Positions 33,167-40,690 of a stretch of 40,690 nt of DNA are shown one piece after another (positions within the stretch are counted from its first letter, which is position 1; each line of letters starts with the position of its first letter). Source of the DNA: an uncultured Chloroflexota bacterium (lineage in GTDB: Bacteria > Chloroflexota > Anaerolineae > Anaerolineales > Anaerolineaceae). The position numbers and the translations under genes were made by a program. Location of the stretch: contig CACYHU010000028.1 of the NCBI GenBank assembly GCA_902774215.1, forward strand, positions 1 to 40,690, given 5' to 3'. The notes beneath the pieces are model-generated. The model was not told the DNA's origin. It did no database searches and saw only the letters and a list, made by a program, of their open reading frames with translations.

Positions 33167-34999
33167 CTACAGATTTTTTACAAACCAATTTACAACGGCA
33201 TTCACGCCTACATTTATCTTATAAACCACTGCTTCAAGGCCGTGGAACACATCATCATAAAGTGTATCTCCGTTCAGATCCTTGATTTCAAGCTTTTCAA
33301 AAACGCCATCGTATACGTCATCTGTTAAATTGCGCTGGCTCCAGTTATAATCATTCCACTGACTTCCAAGTCCAAAAGCTCCGCCTTCAGAAACAGAGAC
33401 CTGAAGATTTTCGACCATCAGCCGGTCGTCTACCCAGATAGTCAGGCTGTCTCCCTCAAGGTAAGCCCGTACCTTTCTTGATCCCAGGTCATGTACATCC
33501 GGTTTCGCAATATATTCCGAATCTCCATCCTCTACACTCACTGTTTCCTCACTGTGTACATAATCCAGCGCTTCTTTATAAGCTAATGCATCATCAGGAG
33601 TCTTCGCATAACGCAGTAAAGTTTCCAGTTCCCGGATACGAACTGCTTTTTCGTCTTCACTTCGGGAAACATGTGGTTTCCCGTCAAACTCATCCAGGGA
33701 TAATGAAAAGATTTCTGTGCCATTTTCTGTCACGTAAAACACATTGTCTTCCAATTTTAATATCAATCCGTTTTCGAGCTGATCATCTGCCCGCATAAAG
33801 ATTGTCTGTGTTCCAAGTTTATTGCCGGTCAGTCTGACGGTTAAATCCAGATCCTTCCATGATTCCCCTTCATTGAGCCGGATAAGCCCTTTTGACATAG
33901 GTTCGCATGTAACTACCAGCTTTTCAGGTTTGCATTCCAGAGCGCCTTGTAATACAGTCCAGTCATCATATGTTTCTTCTATTCCGTTTATAAATTTAAC
34001 ATCCTGTTGATTGCTTTGACGGACACGCATGAGTAAATGGTTGCTGTACCAAAAAGATTGCGGCTGCATTCTGGTAAGGTCATAAATGGCCATGGGATCT
34101 GCGTCAAAAGTGTTCCAGCATTCCGTTTCACGGTTGAAAGTCATTGGAAAAATACGTGTCAGATTTTCTTTGTTGACAGCACTCACTTTATCGTTATTAC
34201 CGAACCTGCCTGTATTGGCATGCATCAGCACATAAAGGTCCGGTACCTCTCCAAGGAAACCGGTGTATTCACGAGATATCCCGTCATAATCAGCTGTGAT
34301 GCGCCTCACCATTTCTGAGTAACTTTCCTTGGGTAAACTGTCTGCATCTCTTATATAATCCATCAGATAGTGATTATATTTACGATTCAATCCGCTGGAA
34401 AGAGAGTTGAATTCCAGTGTTGACATCTCTCCGAGATAAAAATCATAACGGTCAAACACATTGATATAATACAGACGATAACCATTGGTTCCCATTTCCC
34501 AGTAGGAATTCTCCATCAATTCCTTCAGGTCGGGTACAGAAAGAAACTTGCTGTCTTTGGCATAGAATTTTTCTGCATAGGTTAAAGCAGTTGCTTTAAA
34601 GTTGTACTTTTCCAGAAGCGGCTGTGAAAAAATGGCTGTGTCTCTGCGTCCATCCTCAAACATCAGCAGCAATGATTTTTTGGGCAGAGATTTACCATTG
34701 TTGTAATAATCTATTATGTCTTGCTGGGTGATTGTCACATATCCCTGTTTCTTCAATGCTGCAAGATGTTCATCTAACCGTGAGACGCTGATCAGTGTTG
34801 AATCACCTTCCTGATCTGTCCCGAAATATGAGATTGCAATAAATCCATCACGTGAATTTGCCTCTTCGCTGGAATATGGCTCGTAATTCGAAAAAGAGAA
34901 TAGTGCGTGGGCTATCACATTGCCCAAAATAATCAGTATGATAGCCTGTATAATACTTCGAATTACTTTCCAGATATTTTTTCTTCGGACCCAATCCAT
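33167..34999 (-). CDS. Polysaccharide-deacetylase-like protein lacking catalytic histidines, with C-terminal beta domain
   Basis: The 610-residue protein is anchored by one helix (about residues 11-32). Residues about 50-330 resemble the NodB/PgaB deacetylase fold, with SRLDEHLAALKKQGYVTIT followed by KKSLLLMFEDGRRD. The usual TFDDG has become FEDG (114-117). The zinc-binding histidine pair is absent, with MGTNGY (169-174) in place of a GSHxxxH-like motif. Hydrolytic activity is therefore doubtful. Residues about 340-590 form a beta-rich domain with LTIWVDDRLMVENL and GAFGLGSQ, reminiscent of LamG-like or carbohydrate-binding folds. The protein may bind or guide the nascent polymer. It starts 1 bp after the GT2 gene, so it is translationally coupled to the synthase. 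Confidence 0.75.
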   Translation of the reverse strand: MDWVRRKNIWKVIRSIIQAIILIILGNVIAHALFSFSNYEPYSSEEANSRDGFIAISYFGTDQEGDSTLISVSRLDEHLAALKKQGYVTITQQDIIDYYNNGKSLPKKSLLLMFEDGRRDTAIFSQPLLEKYNFKATALTYAEKFYAKDSKFLSVPDLKELMENSYWEMGTNGYRLYYINVFDRYDFYLGEMSTLEFNSLSSGLNRKYNHYLMDYIRDADSLPKESYSEMVRRITADYDGISREYTGFLGEVPDLYVLMHANTGRFGNNDKVSAVNKENLTRIFPMTFNRETECWNTFDADPMAIYDLTRMQPQSFWYSNHLLMRVRQSNQQDVKFINGIEETYDDWTVLQGALECKPEKLVVTCEPMSKGLIRLNEGESWKDLDLTVRLTGNKLGTQTIFMRADDQLENGLILKLEDNVFYVTENGTEIFSLSLDEFDGKPHVSRSEDEKAVRIRELETLLRYAKTPDDALAYKEALDYVHSEETVSVEDGDSEYIAKPDVHDLGSRKVRAYLEGDSLTIWVDDRLMVENLQVSVSEGGAFGLGSQWNDYNWSQRNLTDDVYDGVFEKLEIKDLNGDTLYDDVFHGLEAVVYKINVGVNAVVNWFVKNL

Positions 35000-35000
35000 T

Positions 35001-36917
35001 CTAATTTCCTTCGTTTATTACGCTGGTTTTATTATCTGTTTCGGCTTTTTCTGCTTTAGCTTTTTCATGCTGTCTTCTCTTTTCGGCTTTTCTTTCCTCT
35101 TCTTTTACATCTTCAGGTGTCATGCGGGTACCCCAGGTGGATTTCCAGAATGTAACCCAGGCCCATGGCATTTGCCATAACAGAACTGCTTCATAGTATA
35201 GGCAGAAAAGTAATCCATAGAGCCACGTTTTGCTTTTGCGTAAGAAGAGCTGAGCAACACTCATCATCAAACTCATCATGATCAATCCGACAAGAAAAGT
35301 GGTCGGGAAAACGCGTCTGGTTAAAGGAATATAAATCAGATTATACAGAACAACGATAGGAGCTGCGATGGGAACAATCAACCCGGCGTAGAAGAATACT
35401 GCCATAAAAGGTTCCTTACGCCACATGAACGTAGCGGCAACCAAAGATTCCCGCAGCCACGACCGTTTCCATCGCATTTGCTGTTTCAGGAAGGTTCTGT
35501 GATCATTGGGAACAATGGTATAACAAACGGCTGTATCCTGATAGCTGGTTCGGTGATTGCGAAGAATAAAATTTGTCATACTTCGATCATCACCAAAGGT
35601 GGCACGCTGCCCCAGAAATTCTTGATGAAGCCAGTCATACATATTTTCCAAAACAACACTTTTTCTATAACATGACAACGGCCCTGACAGACAAGTCACC
35701 GCATCGAAATAAGCTTCTGCAGCCTTCATGATTCGGAATGCAATATAATAACGTACACTCTGCATCTTCGTCAGTGCGTTGGTGTAGGTGTTCGCTACAT
35801 CCGTTCGTCCTGAAACACCGGCCATTTGGGGATCTTGAAATGGCTGAACGATATTGCGGATCGCATAAACATCCAAAAAACTGTCTGAATCCACAAATAC
35901 GATCAATTCATGTTTGGCTATTTTTGCTCCGCGAGCCAGAGCCTCACGTTTGCCGCCATTTTTGGGCTGGGGTACATATTTGACACGTTCGCTGATTCTG
36001 TATCGGCTTTCCCGTTCTTCCAGCCTGGCAATGGTATCCTGGATCACCTGAGCAGATTTATCAGTCGAACAGTCATCCACGATCAATACTTCAAGTTTAT
36101 CAATGGGATAGTCCTGGTTTACACAACTGATAATCGTTTTTTCGATCCAGGTTTCTTCATTAAAGCAGGGAATGATAATCGTTACACCGGGAGTATAATC
36201 TGAATAGATTTTTACAGGCCTATACAAAGCACCGAAAAAATAACGTGAAAGCAGAAATACAGCCGCGATGATGCTGTAAAGATACCCCCATTTACTGAAC
36301 TTGAAATACAGAACACTTTCTGCCCTCATCAAAATGATGAACAAAGAGATGAAAAACAGCCACAGGCTCGACATGGTGAGATCAAACCTGTCTTTCCGTT
36401 TTGCGGCATACTCAGACAAAGGCTCTTTGAACTGGATACCTAATTGATAGACCGTTATACCGTTTTCTTCTCTTTGAAATGCCCGGATAATATTAATTTT
36501 TTGCCGAATCCGCATTTCCGCGCCTTCCGGCATTGATCCCGGTTCAATTTCGAAATCAATGGTAACGCTTTTCGCATTTTGGATCTGATCCAGACATTCT
36601 TGTCCATTATCTTCATTCAGAGTTATCAGAGCACCGGTATAGGACAAATCAACCACTGTACAATGGATTTTTTTTGTTTTTCCATTTCCTTTGCAGATCA
36701 GCAAACCTTTTAAAGAAACGAGATAACGTTTTCCTTCATTCTTTTTTTTGATCGTCTCTTTATAGTCTATTTGTCCGTCAGTGTCAATGGTTACATGTCC
36801 GCGCCGCTCTGAACCGGATCGGATATTATCAGGATCGGGAACATCCGGCAGCATCCGCCGGTCTTTTTTATCCTGAAGGAGAACATCATGAATGACATGC
36901 TTATTTTTATCAGCCAT
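35001..36917 (-). CDS. Processive GT2 polysaccharide synthase with N-terminal PilZ domain
   Basis: The 638-residue membrane synthase has an N-terminal PilZ-like domain (about 60-168) with DLSYTG at 90-95, fitting the DxSxxG half of the c-di-GMP site. A clear RxxxR motif is not seen. Two helices follow (183-198 and 211-229), then a GT2 domain with VDDCS (280-284), VDSDS (342-346), FGDDRS (431-436) and QQMRWKRSWLRE (469-480). Further membrane helices run to about 560, followed by a highly charged Lys/Glu tail. The GDDRS and QQMRW context resembles hyaluronan and NodC chitin synthases more than BcsA. It should polymerise and export a beta-linked glycan, probably under c-di-GMP control. Neighbours are spaced by 1 and 3 bp. 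Confidence 0.88.
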   Translation of the reverse strand: MADKNKHVIHDVLLQDKKDRRMLPDVPDPDNIRSGSERRGHVTIDTDGQIDYKETIKKKNEGKRYLVSLKGLLICKGNGKTKKIHCTVVDLSYTGALITLNEDNGQECLDQIQNAKSVTIDFEIEPGSMPEGAEMRIRQKINIIRAFQREENGITVYQLGIQFKEPLSEYAAKRKDRFDLTMSSLWLFFISLFIILMRAESVLYFKFSKWGYLYSIIAAVFLLSRYFFGALYRPVKIYSDYTPGVTIIIPCFNEETWIEKTIISCVNQDYPIDKLEVLIVDDCSTDKSAQVIQDTIARLEERESRYRISERVKYVPQPKNGGKREALARGAKIAKHELIVFVDSDSFLDVYAIRNIVQPFQDPQMAGVSGRTDVANTYTNALTKMQSVRYYIAFRIMKAAEAYFDAVTCLSGPLSCYRKSVVLENMYDWLHQEFLGQRATFGDDRSMTNFILRNHRTSYQDTAVCYTIVPNDHRTFLKQQMRWKRSWLRESLVAATFMWRKEPFMAVFFYAGLIVPIAAPIVVLYNLIYIPLTRRVFPTTFLVGLIMMSLMMSVAQLFLRKSKTWLYGLLFCLYYEAVLLWQMPWAWVTFWKSTWGTRMTPEDVKEEERKAEKRRQHEKAKAEKAETDNKTSVINEGN

Positions 36918-36920
36918 TTT

Positions 36921-38618
36921 TTACTGTTGCCCTTCCTCATTCTGCGTGTTTATTAGCTCTGTTGAAACAGCAGGTTGTTCTTCAAGATAATTCGCATCTG
37001 TTTCTTCTGATAAAGAAGGTTTGTCGAATTCAGTGGAAACAGCGTGAGACTGTAAAAATGCAACCCAGCGTGCTGATCCTTCCGCGTTCAAGTGTATTCC
37101 ATCCTCTCTGGAAAGCGTCACCGGCAAATCCCCGTCTTCATTACACAAGGCACTGTAGATATCCAGATAATGCAGACCTTTTTCTGATGCCATTTCAGCT
37201 AATTGTACATTCAGTGCGCGAATACGTCCGTTGGTCATCGCCAACTGGTCTGATGATACTTTTCGGGATACCGGTGTCAAACCCTCTACAATAATTTCAG
37301 CATTTGGAAAAGCTGTTTTTATTTTATCCAGCAGCAGACTGTATGTTTGTATCAGATGTTCATCAGTCTCTACTCCGAGGCTGTTAGCGCCGAGCAGTGT
37401 ATAGATAATTCGCGGATCGTGAGATGTGATCTCATCCCACACAGCAACCTGCTCTCCGTGAATATTCTCAGCTGTCACATTGTTCATGATCTGGCTGGGT
37501 GTAATTGACACATATGCACAGATATCGGCGTGATCGGCTAATCCGTTGGGGTAATCAAAGTTTGCCAGTGTACGCGTCAGCGAATCACCAATCATCAATA
37601 CATTATCAAAGTATTCAGTCTGAGTTGAAACTCCACGCATGCTCTTTTCAGCTGCTTTGTTTTCTTCATTAACGAGATCGGCTACTTCCTGGTCAAAATC
37701 CAGATACAAACGTGACAAAGGCACCGTAGCTGTCTGCGTTGTCCGAAGTGCTTCCAGCAGATATTGTACCGTTGTCACAATACTGGTTTCAGGTAATTCT
37801 ATCCCATCCGCTTCCAATTCCTGAGGTTCCCAGATAGTGCGGATATCCATCTCCATACGGTGATATTCAAGGTCATCCAGAGCCCCTTGCAGCTTTACGC
37901 AGATAATGTCGCCATTATTCACTGAATTCATATAACCCATAGCCGCTGTAAAACTCGGAAAACTGGTGGAAGAAATAAATGATGACGGTTCAATAACCTG
38001 TTTAATACCGGTGCAATAAACTGCGTGCAGTACATCATCTGTGTAAACAGTGGCGTTTCCAAGAAAAATATCCGGTGTTTGTTTGGTAAGCGTTTTCAGA
38101 ATAACCTGTGCGTACGCGACAGATTCAACCAAAGCTTCCTCGGAACTGTTTTCCCAATGTGTCTCTGCGTTTAAGCCGTAATTTCCGATTTCGTATCCGC
38201 CTAAGGCAATATTTCGTGTTGTTTCCGGATCCTCAGCTGCAGACATACCGTCCAGGATAAAAATCGGAGCTGCATGATATTCCTTGACCATGGTAAGAAT
38301 CTGTTCCATTTCAGCCGGCGTTGCCATGCCGCTGAAAACAAGAGTTACTTTTCGCTGTGAAGCATCAGCCTTTTTTTTAATTTCCGCAAGTTCTGTTTCA
38401 GTGGATAATTTTTCTTTCGCTGAAGCAATTTCATCAGCGGCATCGTATACACGGCGGCGATCATAGTGCAGCACGGTCACATCATATTGCTCAATACTCT
38501 GTTTTGCATATGGACTTTCTCCCTGACCGGGGAGGTATCCGCGCCACCATACCAGCGTAACTATTGCAGCTTCAAATATTATCAGCCCTAAAAGCAAGAG
38601 TAATAATTTCTTTCTCAT
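36921..38618 (-). CDS. SGNH/GDSL esterase fused to a degenerate NodB-like domain
   Basis: The 565-residue protein has a single membrane anchor (about residues 4-24). Residues about 85-330 follow the polysaccharide-deacetylase pattern but lack its metal site: KVTLVFSGM (90-98) stands where family members read TFDDG, and YEIGNYG (142-148) stands where they read EIGNHG. A C-terminal SGNH hydrolase follows (about 337-525) with Ser346 in MIGDSLTR, Asn412 in LLGANSLG and Asp506/His509 in EDGIHLN. A disordered acidic tail ends the protein. The SGNH domain probably removes or transfers O-acetyl groups on the extracellular polymer. It starts 116 bp after the dehydrogenase stop and ends 3 bp before the synthase gene. 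Confidence 0.8.
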   Translation of the reverse strand: MRKKLLLLLLGLIIFEAAIVTLVWWRGYLPGQGESPYAKQSIEQYDVTVLHYDRRRVYDAADEIASAKEKLSTETELAEIKKKADASQRKVTLVFSGMATPAEMEQILTMVKEYHAAPIFILDGMSAAEDPETTRNIALGGYEIGNYGLNAETHWENSSEEALVESVAYAQVILKTLTKQTPDIFLGNATVYTDDVLHAVYCTGIKQVIEPSSFISSTSFPSFTAAMGYMNSVNNGDIICVKLQGALDDLEYHRMEMDIRTIWEPQELEADGIELPETSIVTTVQYLLEALRTTQTATVPLSRLYLDFDQEVADLVNEENKAAEKSMRGVSTQTEYFDNVLMIGDSLTRTLANFDYPNGLADHADICAYVSITPSQIMNNVTAENIHGEQVAVWDEITSHDPRIIYTLLGANSLGVETDEHLIQTYSLLLDKIKTAFPNAEIIVEGLTPVSRKVSSDQLAMTNGRIRALNVQLAEMASEKGLHYLDIYSALCNEDGDLPVTLSREDGIHLNAEGSARWVAFLQSHAVSTEFDKPSLSEETDANYLEEQPAVSTELINTQNEEGQQ

Positions 38619-38734
38619 CAGAAAAGAACTCCTGTCAGAGGCACATTTTCAGCAATCCCGAACCGGGGCATTATGTATGAATGGAAACCTATCATTTTAT
38701 CTGTGAAATATTCTTTCAGGAATACAAGTTTTCA

Positions 38735-40051
38735 TCAGAGACGCCAATATCTGATATTTGTATCCTTTGCTACCTCATCCCGGTTAAGGATCCCTTTAAC
38801 ATCGATCAGCACATGTTCGCGATCATTATCCATAAATAAAGAACGAATGCCTTGAAATCCCAGCTCAAAAAATTCTTTGTGAGCAACAGCTAATATTATG
38901 CATTGCGCGCCTTTCAGGTCTTCAAGTTTAGATAACTTTATATTGTAAAGCTTTCTGCATTCCTCAGGATCGGCAATCGGGTCATAAACAAGCGGCTTAA
39001 TACAATATGTTCCCAGAGTTTCATAAATATCCATAACCTTGGAATTGCGGAGATCAGGACAATTCTCTTTGAACGTAAACCCCATAATGACAACTTTCAT
39101 ATTTCGGGGCGGCATTCCGGAAAGGATCATTTCACGAATAGTTGTCTGCGCAATGAATTTACCCATATCATCATTAACCTTCCGGCCGGACAAAATGATC
39201 TGACTGTGATAACCAAGCCTTTCAGCCATATAAGTAAAATAATACGGATCAACCCCGATACAATGTCCTCCAACCAGCCCGGGACGGAATCCAAGCGCAT
39301 TCCACTTGGTATTCATACCATCAACTACTTCGTTTGTGTCAATACCTATTCGGTCAAACACCATTGCCAGTTCATTGACAAAAGCAATATTGATATCACG
39401 CTGACTGTTTTCAACTACCTTAATAGCTTCCGCGGTCTTAATACTGGAAACCGGAACAGTACCGGCTTCAATGACCAGGTCATATACATTTTTAATTTCT
39501 TCCAGCGTTTCCGGATCCATACCGGATACGATTTTGCGAATATTTTCCAATCTGTGAACCTTATCACCCGGATTGATGCGTTCAGGGGAATAACCTACCC
39601 GGAAATCGACCCCGCATTTCAGACCGGATACTTTCTCGAGTTCCGGAACACAAATTTCTTCTGTTACTCCGGGATAGACTGTTGACTCATAAACAACAAT
39701 TGAACCTGGTTTGAGATGACGTCCAAGAATTCTGCTTGCGGAAATAACCGGATCCAGATTGGGAGTCTTGTCCCGATTGATTGGTGTAGGTACCGCAATA
39801 ATATGAAAACGCGATTCTTCAAGCTTTTTTTCATCGCTTGTGAATTCTACAGTAGATCGGGATATCGCTTCATCTCCAACCTCTTTTGTCGGATCAATTC
39901 CCTGTCGGTATAGTTCTATCTTGGATTCGTTCAAATCAAAACCGACAACTTTAATTTTTTTGGAGAAAGCAACAGCTATTGGCATGCCGACATATCCAAG
40001 ACCGATTAGTGACAGCTTCACTTCTCCTGTCAGCAGTTTTTCATAAATCAT
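38735..40051 (-). CDS. UDP-N-acetylhexosamine 6-dehydrogenase (TviB/WbpA type)
   Basis: The enzyme would oxidise a UDP-HexNAc twice at C6 with NAD+ to give the uronic acid, for example UDP-GlcNAcA. The 438-residue length is typical. The N-terminal Rossmann motif IGLGYVGMPIA (16-26), VPTPINRDKTPNLDP (87-101), the YSPERINPGD signature (154-163) and catalytic Cys264 in GGHCIGVDPYY are all present, as is the late GFTFKENCPDLRN. Overall it is closer to TviB/WbpA than to glucose-type UDP dehydrogenases, as judged from remembered sequences. It is the first gene of the operon and would supply an acidic precursor for the GT2 synthase. GAGGT lies 4 bp before an ATTAATG, next to the chosen ATG. Confidence 0.9.
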   Translation of the reverse strand: MIYEKLLTGEVKLSLIGLGYVGMPIAVAFSKKIKVVGFDLNESKIELYRQGIDPTKEVGDEAISRSTVEFTSDEKKLEESRFHIIAVPTPINRDKTPNLDPVISASRILGRHLKPGSIVVYESTVYPGVTEEICVPELEKVSGLKCGVDFRVGYSPERINPGDKVHRLENIRKIVSGMDPETLEEIKNVYDLVIEAGTVPVSSIKTAEAIKVVENSQRDINIAFVNELAMVFDRIGIDTNEVVDGMNTKWNALGFRPGLVGGHCIGVDPYYFTYMAERLGYHSQIILSGRKVNDDMGKFIAQTTIREMILSGMPPRNMKVVIMGFTFKENCPDLRNSKVMDIYETLGTYCIKPLVYDPIADPEECRKLYNIKLSKLEDLKGAQCIILAVAHKEFFELGFQGIRSLFMDNDREHVLIDVKGILNRDEVAKDTNIRYWRL

Positions 40052-40518
40052 TAATACCTCATTTCGCTATAAAGCAGTTCATTGTATAGTCAATTATGCT
40101 GTTTATCAATTTGATCCAATGGTGATTGTCTGAAAAAAAGATGGTTATCTGAAGAATCTTATTGCAAAAAATTCCACCCGATATCCCGTTTGTTCATCTT
40201 GCAGACTTTTTGTCATTGGTTATTTATAAAATATATAAAATCCGAAGATCTATTATAGCACAAATTGGAGCAGATTAATTTATTTAGTGCATGCTCAATA
40301 ATATACTATACGGCACGGCACTTGCATTTGTGCGTCCGGTTATAAAAATAAACACGGAAAATCCTCATGCGCGCAGTGTATTGCTGATTCCGCGTCCTTG
40401 CGAAACGCAATATCCGCCCGGTAATTATTTGAATTGTCAGGATTCTTTATTCCCTGGCTGTAAAGTCTGATTCGCAGGTGCCAGGTTTATGTATTTGATC
40501 TGTTCTTGCGTGTAACCT
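40052..40518. other. Intergenic region upstream of the polysaccharide operon
   Basis: No convincing gene is visible in these 467 bp. The part nearer the dehydrogenase (40052-40290) is AT-rich and contains the candidate promoter at 40252-40260, giving a leader of about 200 nt. A second TATACA-like word lies near 40083-40088 on the minus strand. A 59-codon plus-strand frame at 40291-40470 lacks a ribosome binding site and family similarity. I see no recognisable riboswitch. Confidence 0.5.
40252..40260 (-). promoter_or_regulatory. Extended -10 promoter of the polysaccharide operon
   Basis: On the minus strand TGCTATAAT forms a perfect extended -10 element (TG, one base, TATAAT). The -35 region is poor, which is common for extended -10 promoters. 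Transcription would start near 40245, leaving a leader of about 195 nt before the dehydrogenase gene. Confidence 0.45.
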
Positions 40519-40689
40519 TTATTTAAAGGTCTTTTTTGGATCAGTCTTCTGTTTCCTTGTGTTTCGTCTTCTGTTCCATTTTTTCAGTATTTTTTCCTGC
40601 TCCTCATAAGTTTCACATTTGAGGACCGGATAGCCCTTTTGTATCTTGAAAATGATCTCACCCAGTGACTGCGGTTTGTAATAATAAAA
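40519..40689 (-). CDS. C-terminal fragment of an unrecognised CDS, cut by the window edge
   Basis: A minus-strand frame enters from the right edge and stops at TAA 40521-40519, giving 56 residues. It starts FYYYKPQSLGEIIFKIQKGY and ends in a very basic tail (KKWNRRRNTRKQK then KKTFK). No start codon is inside the window. Composition looks protein-like rather than random, with a hydrophobic/aromatic part followed by a charged tail. The family cannot be identified from this fragment. The 467-bp gap with a promoter suggests it belongs to a separate transcript from the polysaccharide operon. Confidence 0.5.
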   Translation of the reverse strand, partial: FYYYKPQSLGEIIFKIQKGYPVLKCETYEEQEKILKKWNRRRNTRKQKTDPKKTFK

Positions 40690-40690
40690 C

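Noticed and set aside
40052-40260. c-di-GMP or other riboswitch in the leader of the polysaccharide operon
   Set aside because: I looked for conserved cores and strong stems and found none by eye. Only a long AT-rich leader can be supported.
40291-40470. 59-codon plus-strand open frame in the right intergenic region
   Set aside because: No ribosome binding site, no recognised similarity, and it opposes the flanking transcripts.

Overview
The window is a bacterial chromosomal segment of about 40.7 kb. Gene density is high, nearly all genes from 4.5 kb rightward lie on the minus strand, and I see no tRNA, rRNA, CRISPR array or transposase. The gene content fits an anaerobic carbohydrate-using bacterium, probably Clostridia-like Bacillota: a YesM/YesN-type two-component system, several sugar ABC transporters, strong AAGGAG ribosome binding sites, a TTG start, and a DUF4358-type lipoprotein beside an MBOAT/DHHW pair. 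Placement is uncertain. At least one substrate-binding protein has a plain signal peptide instead of a lipobox, so a diderm or an atypical clostridial or Chloroflexota lineage cannot be excluded.

Left part (1-8.7 kb). Two unrecognised plus-strand genes, the second almost wholly disordered, are followed on the minus strand by a membrane protein with two TrkA-N-like Rossmann folds and a RyR-like C-terminus. Next comes a single secreted LamG-like gene with its own promoter and terminator. A two-gene minus-strand operon then encodes an AAA+ ATPase with one degenerate and one intact ATPase module, and an exported transglutaminase-like protein.

Middle part (8.8-26.9 kb). This is an L-arabinose/furanose region. 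In transcription order on the minus strand it holds ytfQ-ytfR-ytfT-yjfF (a furanose-type ABC transporter), a strong terminator, araA, an FGGY ribulokinase and araD, then a second ribose-type ABC transporter (binding protein, permease, ATPase, permease). Divergent from ytfQ is a LytS/YesM-type histidine kinase followed by an orphan sugar-binding lipoprotein resembling YtfQ. A convergent YesN-type response regulator completes a likely three-part sugar sensor. Sugar would be sensed outside the cell, imported by one or both transporters, and carried to D-xylulose 5-phosphate by AraA, AraB and AraD. Both exported binding-protein genes are followed by strong stem-loops, and degenerate heptanucleotide tandem repeats fill several of the gaps.

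Right part (27.0-40.1 kb). A nine-gene minus-strand operon appears to make, modify and export an extracellular polysaccharide. In order it encodes a UDP-HexNAc 6-dehydrogenase, an SGNH esterase with a degenerate NodB-like N-terminus, a PilZ-containing hyaluronan/chitin-synthase-like GT2, a degenerate polysaccharide-deacetylase-like protein, a GH18-like protein, a DUF4358-like lipoprotein, an AlgI-type MBOAT O-acyltransferase, a DHHW/AlgJ-like protein and a GT-C-like membrane protein. This combination is the most unusual content of the window and may be an undescribed synthase-dependent exopolysaccharide system. A partial CDS enters at the right edge.
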